Source: a bacterium (GTDB lineage: Bacteria; Patescibacteriota; Minisyncoccia; UBA6257; 1-14-0-10-44-23). From it: 7,969 nt of DNA. The first letter of the stretch is position 1; every line of letters begins with the position of its first letter. The notes beneath the pieces are model-generated. The model ran no database searches. It was not told the DNA's origin and saw only the letters and a program-made list of their open reading frames with translations. The stretch spans positions 1-7,969 of the forward strand of contig JAUYME010000041.1 in NCBI GenBank assembly GCA_030699515.1, given 5' to 3'. Shown in pieces: positions 1-6,128 of this stretch. The position numbers and the translations under genes are program-made.

Positions 1-13
1 TCACAGCAAAAGT

Positions 14-49
14 AAAAATACGCCCGTTCACTAGGGGCGTATTTTTATT
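14..49. terminator. Bidirectional intrinsic terminator hairpin
   Basis: A perfect 12-bp inverted repeat has arms AAAAATACGCCC (14-25) and GGGCGTATTTTT (35-46) around a 9-nt loop. The GC core sits next to A/T runs on both sides, so the RNA from either strand ends in a U tract. It most likely ends an upstream plus-strand gene outside the window, or blocks readthrough into the promoter at 52-60. Confidence 0.85.
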
Positions 50-51
50 CT

Positions 52-60
52 TGCTATAAT
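52..60 (+). promoter_or_regulatory. Extended -10 promoter of the protease gene, probably leaderless
   Basis: TGCTATAAT is a perfect extended -10 element (TGn plus TATAAT at 55-60). No convincing -35 box lies 16-18 bp upstream, where the terminator arm is. The usual distance from -10 puts the transcription start at about 67, one base from the ATG at 68. That leaves no room for a ribosome binding site, and none is visible. Confidence 0.7.
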
Positions 61-67
61 TCAGTAT

Positions 68-1012
68 ATGGCACAAAAAAATAAATCTCAGCGCAGTTAC
101 TATGTTTTCATAGCTGTTATGTTTGTTGGCTTTTTTGCTTCCCTTCTTGCCTATTTATTCTTCCAATATATGGATGCGTTGCAATTTGCCCAAGCAAACC
201 GGGATCGTCTTATCGAAAGCCGCATTAACGAAAGTGAAAAAGTTTTAAACGAAGCTCTTCTAACCTTAGATTTGCTCGTTCAAGATAACGTTAATGTTAG
301 CCAGCGCCTTGAGGAAGAAAGAGAAAAAAGCTTAGAAGAAACTGCTGCTTCAGCCAGCCAAATTGAACAGCTCCAGAAGGAATTAGAAAATTCAAAAGTT
401 CCAAACCTATCCGAAATCATCAGCTACTGGAATCCTCGCGTTGCTAAAGTGAAGTGTACCTTTGAAATTGACGGAGGAGAAAAAAGCGCAGAAGGATCTG
501 CCGTACTTTTCCCCCGCACTAAAGATAACGCTATCGGCGTTGCATCCAGCCGTCATCTCTTTGAGGAAAAAAATGGCGATGCGCTTGAGTCCTGCACAAT
601 AAAATTCCCAACTGATAGTAAGGAGTACTCAGCAGAAGAATCTCACATTGAATTTAATGCAGATAATAGTATTGATTCAGCGCTTGTAAAAATAAACGGA
701 CCAAGCCCAACTCTTATTTCTCTTCTAAGCCAGGGCTCACCCGTTTGCTCAATAGCCCCGCAAATTGGCGACTCAATAGTTATTCTCGGCTACCCAAGCG
801 TGGGCAGCAAAGAATCAATTACAGCTACAGAAGGAATAATTTCCGGAATTGAAGCCAACTACTACGTAACCAGCGCCAAAGTAGAGCGCGGCAACTCTGG
901 AGGTGCGGCCATTCTTGCCAAACAAAACTGCTACCTAGGCATTCCAACCTTCACCACCCGCGGCGTAGTTGAATCTTTTGCTAGAATTCTTAAGCAGGAA
1001 TTAGTATTTTAA
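68..1012 (+). CDS. Membrane-anchored trypsin-like serine protease
   Basis: The 314-residue protein has a basic N-terminus (residues 1-10), one hydrophobic helix (about 11-33), a charged coiled-coil-like stretch (about 38-110) and a chymotrypsin/trypsin-fold domain (about 120-314). The catalytic triad is visible: His163 in SSRHLF, Asp203 in SIDSALVKI and Ser277 in GNSGG. The anchor and basic N-terminus suggest the protease faces outside the cytoplasm. Its four cysteines (130, 176, 227, 288) would allow two disulfides there. No PDZ domain follows, so it is not a full DegP/HtrA. The start at 68 is preferred because it gives the basic-then-hydrophobic N-terminus and lies directly after an extended -10. 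The next gene begins 11 nt downstream, so the two probably form an operon. The substrate is unknown. The family call is firm and the location is inferred. Confidence 0.85.
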   Translation: MAQKNKSQRSYYVFIAVMFVGFFASLLAYLFFQYMDALQFAQANRDRLIESRINESEKVLNEALLTLDLLVQDNVNVSQRLEEEREKSLEETAASASQIEQLQKELENSKVPNLSEIISYWNPRVAKVKCTFEIDGGEKSAEGSAVLFPRTKDNAIGVASSRHLFEEKNGDALESCTIKFPTDSKEYSAEESHIEFNADNSIDSALVKINGPSPTLISLLSQGSPVCSIAPQIGDSIVILGYPSVGSKESITATEGIISGIEANYYVTSAKVERGNSGGAAILAKQNCYLGIPTFTTRGVVESFARILKQELVF

Positions 1013-1023
1013 ATTCAAAGAAT

Positions 1024-1638
1024 ATGCCCGAAAGTTTTCCGCAAAAAAAAGAAAAGAAAACATCTAACAAGCTGCTGCTTGGAGCAATTTTGACAGCCAG
1101 CCTGGCAATTGCCGGGCTGATGAAAAAAGATAACGAACCCAAAATGCCCAAAACGCCCTTTAACGGATCATCATCCACCGAAAGCACAGAGCAGCCTCAA
1201 CACCCAACATTAAAGGGGGGCAAACAGGAAAATCCCGATGGAATAGGAAAATCTGCCGGACAAGATCCAAGCAGAGCTTTAAATGAAACCAACGAATCCA
1301 AGGAAGATAAGATAGAAAAACCTTCCGCCAATTCAGAAGCCTCAGAAGCCCTATTGTCTAGAGATGCAGAAAGCGCACTTTCGAAATTACGCATGGTCAA
1401 CAACTTGCAAGACGAGCTAAAAGCCGATCCGGACTACGAACTAAAACAAGAAGTTAAAGATGCATACCTAGCGCTCGTTGAAACCGTGAAAGAAGTCTTG
1501 CAGCCAATCATTGCAGACTTAGCTGAATCCGGAAACATGGAAAAAGCCAAAGAAATTGAAGAAGCATTTAACGCCCTTATTGAATACTGGCGAAGAGAAG
1601 GATTAGAAATTCCCTACATCCACCTTTTTGATAAATAG
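1024..1638 (+). CDS. Membrane-anchored hypothetical protein with C-terminal helical domain
   Basis: I do not recognise this 204-residue protein. It has a lysine-rich N-terminus (KKEKK, residues 8-12), a single hydrophobic helix (about 17-33), a long low-complexity hydrophilic linker rich in S, T, E, P, N and K (about 34-105), and a charged helical C-terminal region (about 106-196) with aromatic residues near its end. It has no cysteine and no obvious catalytic motif. The same N-in, C-out topology as the upstream protease and the 11-nt gap suggest the pair acts together at the cell envelope, for example as partner, adaptor or substrate. This is inference from position only. No clear Shine-Dalgarno site precedes the ATG. 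The TAG stop is followed in the same frame by ten codons resembling the protease C-terminus. Confidence 0.75.
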   Translation: MPESFPQKKEKKTSNKLLLGAILTASLAIAGLMKKDNEPKMPKTPFNGSSSTESTEQPQHPTLKGGKQENPDGIGKSAGQDPSRALNETNESKEDKIEKPSANSEASEALLSRDAESALSKLRMVNNLQDELKADPDYELKQEVKDAYLALVETVKEVLQPIIADLAESGNMEKAKEIEEAFNALIEYWRREGLEIPYIHLFDK

Positions 1639-1671
1639 GCGCGCATCTTTAAACAAGAACTAGTTTTTTGA
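1639..1671 (+). pseudogene. Remnant or duplicate of the protease C-terminal tail
   Basis: Directly after the TAG of the preceding gene, in its frame, the sequence reads ARIFKQELVF then TGA. The protease at 68-1012 ends ARILKQELVF then TAA, so nine of ten residues match. At nucleotide level 23 of 33 positions match, and most differences are silent third-position or synonymous changes. This pattern suggests an old paralogue kept by selection before decaying, or an extension of the upstream gene cut off by an in-frame amber codon. The TGA begins four adjacent in-frame stops (TGA TAA TGA TAA, 1669-1680). Confidence 0.55.
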
Positions 1672-1710
1672 TAATGATAATTTGTCCTCCTACAATCCCT
1701 CCTATTATGT

Positions 1711-1733
1711 TTGGAAATTGGATTAATTGGAAT
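1711..1733. repeat. Dispersed TTGGAAATTGG-type intergenic repeat, copy 1
   Basis: This 23-bp stretch matches 7779-7801 at 20 of 23 positions. It runs on into further TTGG/AATT-rich sequence up to 1742, so it is a short degenerate simple repeat. It lies in the spacer between the convergent hypothetical gene and murC. The rest of the spacer (1672-1710) has a weak C-rich stretch with CCTACAA and CCTCC, and no gene. Confidence 0.55.
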
Positions 1734-1743
1734 TTGGAATTTG

Positions 1744-1769
1744 ACGAAATCGCTAATTAGCGATTTCGT
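1744..1769. terminator. Perfect palindrome spanning the murC stop codon
   Basis: A 26-bp perfect palindrome (arm ACGAAATCGCTAA and its complement, no loop in DNA terms) covers the last three sense codons and the TAG of murC (stop at 1753-1755). It then mirrors them beyond the stop. It lies at a convergent junction and would fold in RNA from either strand, so it probably marks 3' ends in both directions. It lacks a T tract on both sides, so it is not a classical intrinsic terminator. Confidence 0.55.
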
Positions 1770-3144
1770 AAACATCCCCTGCCCCCATCAACAGCACAAC
1801 GTTGTTGCTGCGATTTTTCATAAAGTTCAAAAATTGTTTAGCCACTTTATGGTCTTTTAGATAACGCACGCGGCTGTGGTGCTCGTTTAGAGCCCTAACC
1901 AAATCTTTGGACGAAACATTTCCTTTGCTCTCTCTTGCAGAAGAAAAAATTTCCATTATTCCCACTTCATCGGCTAGTTCAAAAGCCCGCGCGAATTTAT
2001 CCATTAAACTTTCAGTTCTAGAGAACATGTGCGGTTGAAAAATCACCACAATATTCTTTTTTGGATAAAGCTCTCTTGTTCCCATAAGCGTTGCTTTAAT
2101 CTCGCTTGGGTGATGAGCGTAATCATCAATGATTAAAGCGGGCTTTCTGTGCAAGATTTCAAACCTTCTGGCTGTTCCCTTAAACGAAGCAATCCCTTTT
2201 AGCAAATCATCGCTGTCAGCATCCAAAAAACTGGAACAAGCTAACACTGCGCCCGCATTTTCAATATAATGCTTCCCGGGAAAAGCAATTTTACCTTTAA
2301 GTTTTTTACCATGCAGAGTTGCTGTAAAGTGCTGAGCGCCAGAACGTAATTTACCCTTATTTAAAACAAGGGTATTTCTTTTCAAAAATCCATAAGAGGC
2401 AGTGCGAAGCCCCTTATTTCTTGCATGGCTTAAAATTGCCGCTACCTTTGGATCATCTCCGAAACCAACAACAAATCCATGTTTATCCACTTTGCTTGCA
2501 ATTCTTTTAAAGGCTCTGTTGTAAGCAGCCTCGCCCTTGTAGTAGTCGGGGTGGTCATAATCAATATTGGTTATGATGAGTCCATAGGGACTGTAGTTTA
2601 AAAAGGCTTCTCTATATTCATCCGCCTCCACTACCAAATACTCCCCCTTACCAACCCGGCCATTGCTTTCCCATCCATTCACTCGCGTACCAATCACTGC
2701 ACTGGGGCTAAAGCCCGCCTTTTGCAAAGACCATGCCAGCATTGCACTAGTTGTGCTCTTGCCATGACTGCCTGCCACTGCCAAAAGTTTGTAGTCTTTT
2801 GCAAACTCCCCTAAAGCTTGGGGATAGCTGAAAACCGGAATACCTAGCTCCAATGCCCTTTCCACTTCTTCGTTCTTTATTGACTTTCCCTTGCCTACAA
2901 TTTTAGAGGGCATAAAGTACGCCGCGGAAGAAACAACTAAATCTATATCCTTTGAAATATTTTCCTTAGCAAAAGTCTTTGGCTTAATCCCAACTTTCTT
3001 TAAAACTTTATCGGTAAAAAACTTTTCGTTACTGTCGGAGCCGGTTAGCTTTACAGAGCGGGTATTCAAAAGCTGAGCCAAAGCAGTCATGCCAACTCCT
3101 TTAATGCCAACCATATGAATTCTTCTTGCTTCTTTTAGATTCAT
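1753..3144 (-). CDS. murC: UDP-N-acetylmuramate--L-alanine ligase
   Basis: This cytoplasmic Mur ligase adds L-alanine to UDP-MurNAc with ATP, the first peptide step of peptidoglycan synthesis. The 463 residues match the usual MurC length. An N-terminal nucleotide-sugar-binding motif (HMVGIKGVGMT, 10-20) is followed by the ATP P-loop GSHGKSTT (125-132), then EADE (173-176), NIDYDHPDYY (193-202) and GTARRFE (323-329), and in the C-terminal domain DDYAHHPSE (340-348) and MGAGDVY (453-459). The order and spacing are those of MurC. The related recycling ligase Mpl is the main alternative, but NIDYDHPDYY and the size favour MurC. Its ATG overlaps the TGA of the upstream SIS gene by 4 nt (ATGA), which implies translational coupling. 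It is the last gene of the tyrS-SIS-murC operon. Confidence 0.9.
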   Translation of the reverse strand: MNLKEARRIHMVGIKGVGMTALAQLLNTRSVKLTGSDSNEKFFTDKVLKKVGIKPKTFAKENISKDIDLVVSSAAYFMPSKIVGKGKSIKNEEVERALELGIPVFSYPQALGEFAKDYKLLAVAGSHGKSTTSAMLAWSLQKAGFSPSAVIGTRVNGWESNGRVGKGEYLVVEADEYREAFLNYSPYGLIITNIDYDHPDYYKGEAAYNRAFKRIASKVDKHGFVVGFGDDPKVAAILSHARNKGLRTASYGFLKRNTLVLNKGKLRSGAQHFTATLHGKKLKGKIAFPGKHYIENAGAVLACSSFLDADSDDLLKGIASFKGTARRFEILHRKPALIIDDYAHHPSEIKATLMGTRELYPKKNIVVIFQPHMFSRTESLMDKFARAFELADEVGIMEIFSSARESKGNVSSKDLVRALNEHHSRVRYLKDHKVAKQFLNFMKNRSNNVVLLMGAGDVYEIAN

Positions 3145-4100
3145 TCAACAATTATTTTCGGCTCCTTTCCAAACACTTGCGCAATGCGCTTTGTGTAGTT
3201 TTTTATAGATTCTTTAAAATATGACGGGTGCTGACCTTGAATCTTGCCAATTAAATAATATCCCAGTGCCATTACGCATGCAAAGTCTGCAAAGTTTGGC
3301 AGTTCAATGTCAAGCCTATTTTTCTCCAGCCCAAAATATTCATTCCTAACTCCAAGACCGATAAAAAGCTCTTTTTCATTCTCTACCACAGTGTGCCCAT
3401 GAGCAGTTTGGCCTAAAGTAAAAACACGCTTTGCAATTTTAGAACCAAAAAGTTCGTCAAACTTTCGCCTAAACATTGGCGAAAGCTCTTCAAATTCATT
3501 CGCTACAAGAAAATAAAAAGCGTTGTACCTTGAAAAATCCCAGCCTGAGGCTGGTCCGCCTTTGGCGGAAAAATTGCCTAAGCTTTTAAGGTAATCTCTA
3601 ATCATTCTTGGATCCTCCTTCGTTTTCGCCAAAATCATTCCCATATAAGTTGAAATATTGTAGGTATAGGGCTCTCTGTTTCGCGGGAAAACAAGAATCT
3701 TATCATTATCTATAAACTCTCCGGCCGCTGGAGCACTATTGTTAGTTATTAGAAATGTCTTCTTCCCCTCTTTCTTCATCTCCTTAGCAATTTTTACTGC
3801 ATCCCTAGACCCGGAAGCGCTAATGAGCACCGCCTCTTCAATTCCAAGCACGGCCGTCCGTCTTTCCTTAAAATTGCTCTCGTCTGCAAAAACAGCAGTT
3901 TGCCCTTTAAACAAAATTCGCCCCGTAACTTCAGCGTTGCCGCTTCCCAGAACCAGCGGGCAATTCATTTTTGGCAGCTCAAGCTTTGGCAATTCAACGC
4001 TTTCAAAAAGCTCCAGAGCCCCAAGCACCGCTACATCTAAATTGGGCAAATCTTCTTCGCCAAATTCCTGCATTATCTGCAAATTTCTAAACTCTTTCAT
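3141..4100 (-). CDS. SIS-domain phosphosugar-binding protein (PGI/PMI-like)
   Basis: The protein has 319 residues from the ATG at 4100. It shows SIS features: VLGSGNAEVTGR near the N-terminus, LISASGSRDAVKIAKEMKKEG around residues 92-112, the following strand TFLITNN, and PYTYNISTYMGM (about 144-155), which recalls bacterial bifunctional phosphoglucose/phosphomannose isomerases. GQTAHGHTVVENEKE follows at about 230-244. The substrate cannot be read from the sequence. Position between tyrS and murC, with a 4-nt overlap into murC, suggests co-expression with cell-wall synthesis. The start is uncertain. A GTG at 4118 extends the protein by six residues, but ATG 4100 has GGAAAGG 9 nt upstream on the coding strand. 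Residues about 178-189 (…FSAKGGPASGWDF…) come from an in-frame palindromic insertion described separately. Confidence 0.75.
   Translation of the reverse strand: MKEFRNLQIMQEFGEEDLPNLDVAVLGALELFESVELPKLELPKMNCPLVLGSGNAEVTGRILFKGQTAVFADESNFKERRTAVLGIEEAVLISASGSRDAVKIAKEMKKEGKKTFLITNNSAPAAGEFIDNDKILVFPRNREPYTYNISTYMGMILAKTKEDPRMIRDYLKSLGNFSAKGGPASGWDFSRYNAFYFLVANEFEELSPMFRRKFDELFGSKIAKRVFTLGQTAHGHTVVENEKELFIGLGVRNEYFGLEKNRLDIELPNFADFACVMALGYYLIGKIQGQHPSYFKESIKNYTKRIAQVFGKEPKIIVE
3532..3574. repeat. Double-hairpin palindromic element inserted in frame in the SIS gene
   Basis: Two adjacent 15-bp hairpins lie back to back: CCAGCC-TGA-GGCTGG (3540-3554) and TCCGCC-TTT-GGCGGA (3555-3569), each with a 6-bp stem and 3-nt loop. 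They are flanked by direct copies of GAAAAAT (3532-3538 and 3568-3574), which resemble a 7-bp target duplication. The repeat-to-repeat distance is 36 bp, exactly 12 codons, so the reading frame is kept. The GC-rich block stands out in an AT-rich gene and encodes a Gly/Ala/Pro-rich loop. Confidence 0.65.
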
Positions 4101-4119
4101 ATGCCTTGGCCTTTCCACC

Positions 4120-4147
4120 CCTACACCCTACATCCTACTTCCTACAC
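4120..4147. repeat. CCTACNN heptamer tandem array between tyrS and the SIS gene
   Basis: Four consecutive 7-bp units read CCTACAC, CCTACAT, CCTACTT and CCTACAC on the plus strand. The array includes the tyrS stop codon (CTA at 4142-4144, read TAG) and reaches almost to the start region of the SIS gene. On the transcribed strand the unit is GTAGGNN, which places a TAG every 7 nt and so in all three frames. A longer array of the same type lies at 7822-7870. Confidence 0.7.
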
Positions 4148-5341
4148 CCTCTCTTTTATAAACTTTGCGAATCGCCTTTTCCCAACCTGAACCAAAACTT
4201 CACTTTCAAGCGCTATAGGCCTATTACCATCCATAAGTTGATGCCCGTTTACCTTTACCCCGCCTTGGCCAATTATTCGCCTTGCCTCGCTCTTGCTCTT
4301 TATTCCATCTACCTGCATCACCAAATCAAGCAAGGTAACATGATTTTTCTCTATTTTAATAACAGCAACTTCACTTGGAGTTTCTCCTTCTGAAAAAACT
4401 TTTCCAAACTCTGTTTGAGCTTTCCCCGCCGCTTCCCTGCCATGGTACAAAGCCACCACCTCAAAAGCCAGCCAGGCCTTTTGATTTTTAGGGTTGCCGT
4501 CTGCTTCTAAAATCCCGCTAATAGAATCTTTATCTAAATCTGTGCAAAGCCAAAGATATTTTTCTATCAGCTCATCTTTAATACTCATCAGCTTGCCATA
4601 CATTTCATCAGCACTATCATTTAGGCCAATGTAATTTCCCAAACTCTTACTCATCTTCTCAGTCCCATCTGTTCCTTCCAAAAGTTGAGTGGTCAAAACG
4701 TCCTGAGATTCCATGCCAAGCTTTCCCATAAGAGTTCTACCCATCATGTTATTCAAAAGCTGATCATTCCCGCCCAATTCCACATCTACTTTCAGCTGCA
4801 CGCTATCTATACCTTGCATTATTGAATACAAAATTTCATTTACTCTAGGCGCTTCAATCCCTTCCATTCTTTTCCTAAAATCTTCTCTTTGTAAAACCTC
4901 TCCGATACCCAACAAAGAAGAAAACTCAATCATTTTCGAGAGTTTCATTTTTGAAAGCCATTTATTGTTGTACTTTATCTCTGCTCTCTTTACGTCAATC
5001 ACCTTTCCGGCTTGCTTCAAGTAGCCCTTCATGTTCTTTTTAATTTCTACTGCACTTAAAGCCGGCCTAGCTTTCACTCTTCCAGTTGGATCTCCAATGC
5101 TGGCAGTAAAATCCCCTATCACTAAAACTGCTTTGTGCCCCAAATCTTGAAAAGCTTTTAACTTTCGCAAAACAACACCGTGCCCCAAATGCAAATCAGA
5201 AGAAGTTGGGTCTATACCAAGCTTTACTCTTAGCTGCTTACCGCTAAGCAAAGCCTTTCGCAAATGCTCCTTTTCAATAACTTCCTCTACTCCACGAGAA
5301 AGAAGCTCGTCTATTTTCTTCTCATCTGTAATAACTTTCAT
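4142..5341 (-). CDS. tyrS: Tyrosyl-tRNA synthetase
   Basis: This cytoplasmic class I aminoacyl-tRNA synthetase charges tRNA-Tyr with tyrosine using ATP. The 399 residues fit the bacterial TyrZ-like form. KLGIDPTSSDLHLGHG (40-55) contains the HIGH-type signature HLGH (51-54). The tyrosine-pocket region has YSIMQGIDS and DVELGGNDQ (172-194). KMSKS is at 229-233, and an S4 RNA-binding domain closes the protein (about 335-396, LLDLVMQV…KSKSEARRIIGQGGVKVNG). The ATG at 5341 follows an extended -10 directly, so the mRNA appears leaderless. The leader is therefore too short for a T-box. It heads an operon with the SIS gene and murC. The stop codon lies inside a heptamer repeat. Confidence 0.95.
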   Translation of the reverse strand: MKVITDEKKIDELLSRGVEEVIEKEHLRKALLSGKQLRVKLGIDPTSSDLHLGHGVVLRKLKAFQDLGHKAVLVIGDFTASIGDPTGRVKARPALSAVEIKKNMKGYLKQAGKVIDVKRAEIKYNNKWLSKMKLSKMIEFSSLLGIGEVLQREDFRKRMEGIEAPRVNEILYSIMQGIDSVQLKVDVELGGNDQLLNNMMGRTLMGKLGMESQDVLTTQLLEGTDGTEKMSKSLGNYIGLNDSADEMYGKLMSIKDELIEKYLWLCTDLDKDSISGILEADGNPKNQKAWLAFEVVALYHGREAAGKAQTEFGKVFSEGETPSEVAVIKIEKNHVTLLDLVMQVDGIKSKSEARRIIGQGGVKVNGHQLMDGNRPIALESEVLVQVGKRRFAKFIKERV

Positions 5342-5347
5342 ACTTGA

Positions 5348-5356
5348 ATTCTAGCA
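5348..5356 (-). promoter_or_regulatory. Extended -10 promoter of tyrS, probably leaderless
   Basis: On the minus strand TGCTAGAAT is an extended -10 (TGn plus TAGAAT). Standard spacing puts the transcription start at 5341, the A of the tyrS ATG. The stretch closely resembles the promoter at 52-60 (TGCTAKAATTCA, then GTATG or GTATATG). No well-spaced -35 box is seen. A TTGAAA exists at 5367-5372, but only 13 bp away. Confidence 0.6.
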
Positions 5357-5370
5357 CTCTCTAAAGTTTC

Positions 5371-5411
5371 AAAAAAGGCAAAGGCCCGCGATCGTTGTCC
5401 GACCGCGGGCC
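5371..5411 (-). terminator. Strong intrinsic terminator of the GC-rich gene
   Basis: On the minus strand the arm GGCCCGCGGTCG (5411-5400) pairs with CGATCGCGGGCC (5394-5383). The stem is 12 bp with one G-U pair and a 5-nt loop, followed by TTTGCCTTTTTT. It lies 13 bp past the stop of the GC-rich gene and just upstream of the tyrS promoter, so it insulates tyrS. CCCGCGAT occurs twice (5385-5392, 5411-5418), so the CGCGGG at 5404-5409 could pair with either copy. Confidence 0.9.
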
Positions 5412-5424
5412 CCGCGATTGTGCC

Positions 5425-6108
5425 TTAGTGCGACACATTGATCACCTCCGGCATGGGAAGCCCCTCATGGCTTGCTCGCATAAAAAGCTTCTGCTCAAGA
5501 TGAATCCCGGTCGCAAAGGGCAGGGTGCGAGTAACTAGGCGCTCGTACACTCGCCGCGCAGCAACGAAGGTACTGGTTTGCAAGGTAGCGATTTCTTCGG
5601 CACCGAAGTGCTCCGTGGACGGCGTAGCCACCCAATAGAAACACTTGGACTTCAAGTACTCGCGCAAGAGTGCAGGTACAGTGCCCGCATCAAACTCCAG
5701 GTGAATGTCCGCCTTCGCCCCTCCTTGACGCCCGGTTCTTTCAAACCGAAAACCGCTAAGAACATCACTAAAGCGCCCTGCTCGGCGCACCTCAAACCGC
5801 GCAGTGCTCGTGGCTATCTCCACCTCCGCATAAAGCGGAGTGTTGTTCCGGCGCGCACGCCTCATCACTGCATCGAGCGTTCCCTCTATCTCCTGCAGGA
5901 AGGCCTGCATACTGCGCTTGGGCACACGTGCTCTGCCGGTCATGTGTGCGGTGTAACCAGCAGGATGGAACATGGTAAAAGGATCGGGCTCAAAGCCCAA
6001 ATCCTGAAGCCAGCTCGCGAAAGCAGCAGACGCTTGCTGAATGTCCAGGTGGACCTCCAGCACCACGCCCTTGCCCTCGGGAGCTTTGATTCCGTGCAAA
6101 GTGGGCAT
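5425..6108 (-). CDS. Hypothetical protein in a GC-rich single-gene unit
   Basis: I do not recognise this 227-residue protein. It has no signal peptide or membrane helix and is probably cytoplasmic. Three short strand-like segments share an HL(D/E) core: LEVHLDI (17-23), DIHLEFD (134-140) and GIHLEQK (201-207). The first two are each followed by a similar amphipathic helix (about 27-39 and 144-157), which hints at an internal duplication. An Arg-rich stretch (MRRARRNN, 82-89) could bind nucleic acid. No catalytic signature is clear. Base composition differs sharply from the neighbours (34/60 G+C at 5701-5760 and 37/60 at 5881-5940, against 21/60 in tyrS at 4801-4860). It has a strong ribosome binding site and its own terminator. 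Transfer from a GC-richer source is likely. The reading frame is intact and nearly fills the unit, so I judge it real. Confidence 0.75.
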   Translation of the reverse strand: MPTLHGIKAPEGKGVVLEVHLDIQQASAAFASWLQDLGFEPDPFTMFHPAGYTAHMTGRARVPKRSMQAFLQEIEGTLDAVMRRARRNNTPLYAEVEIATSTARFEVRRAGRFSDVLSGFRFERTGRQGGAKADIHLEFDAGTVPALLREYLKSKCFYWVATPSTEHFGAEEIATLQTSTFVAARRVYERLVTRTLPFATGIHLEQKLFMRASHEGLPMPEVINVSH

Positions 6109-6115
6109 GAGCTTT

Positions 6116-6122
6116 CTCCTTT
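6116..6122 (-). promoter_or_regulatory. Strong Shine-Dalgarno site of the GC-rich gene
   Basis: On the minus strand AAAGGAG lies 7 nt before the ATG at 6108, an ideal spacing that fixes this start. It contrasts with the protease and tyrS genes, which seem leaderless. A possible minus-strand -10 (TATAAC, 6149-6154) would give a leader of about 34 nt. Confidence 0.8.
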
Positions 6123-6128
6123 CGCCTA

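Noticed and set aside
2274..2287. TTCCCGGGAA palindrome inside murC
   Set aside because: It is a short 10-bp symmetry in coding sequence, expected by chance, with no second copy or flanking repeats.
1753..3144. Mpl (murein-peptide recycling ligase) instead of MurC
   Set aside because: NIDYDHPDYY, DDYAHHPSE and the length of 463 fit MurC better, although the two families are related.
3739..4393. Plus-strand open frames opposite the SIS gene and tyrS
   Set aside because: They are antisense to well-recognised genes, and their translations are low-complexity Ser/Leu/Pro-rich shadows.
5342..5424. T-box or other tRNA-sensing leader before tyrS
   Set aside because: The promoter leaves essentially no leader, and the hairpin upstream belongs to the terminator of the preceding gene.
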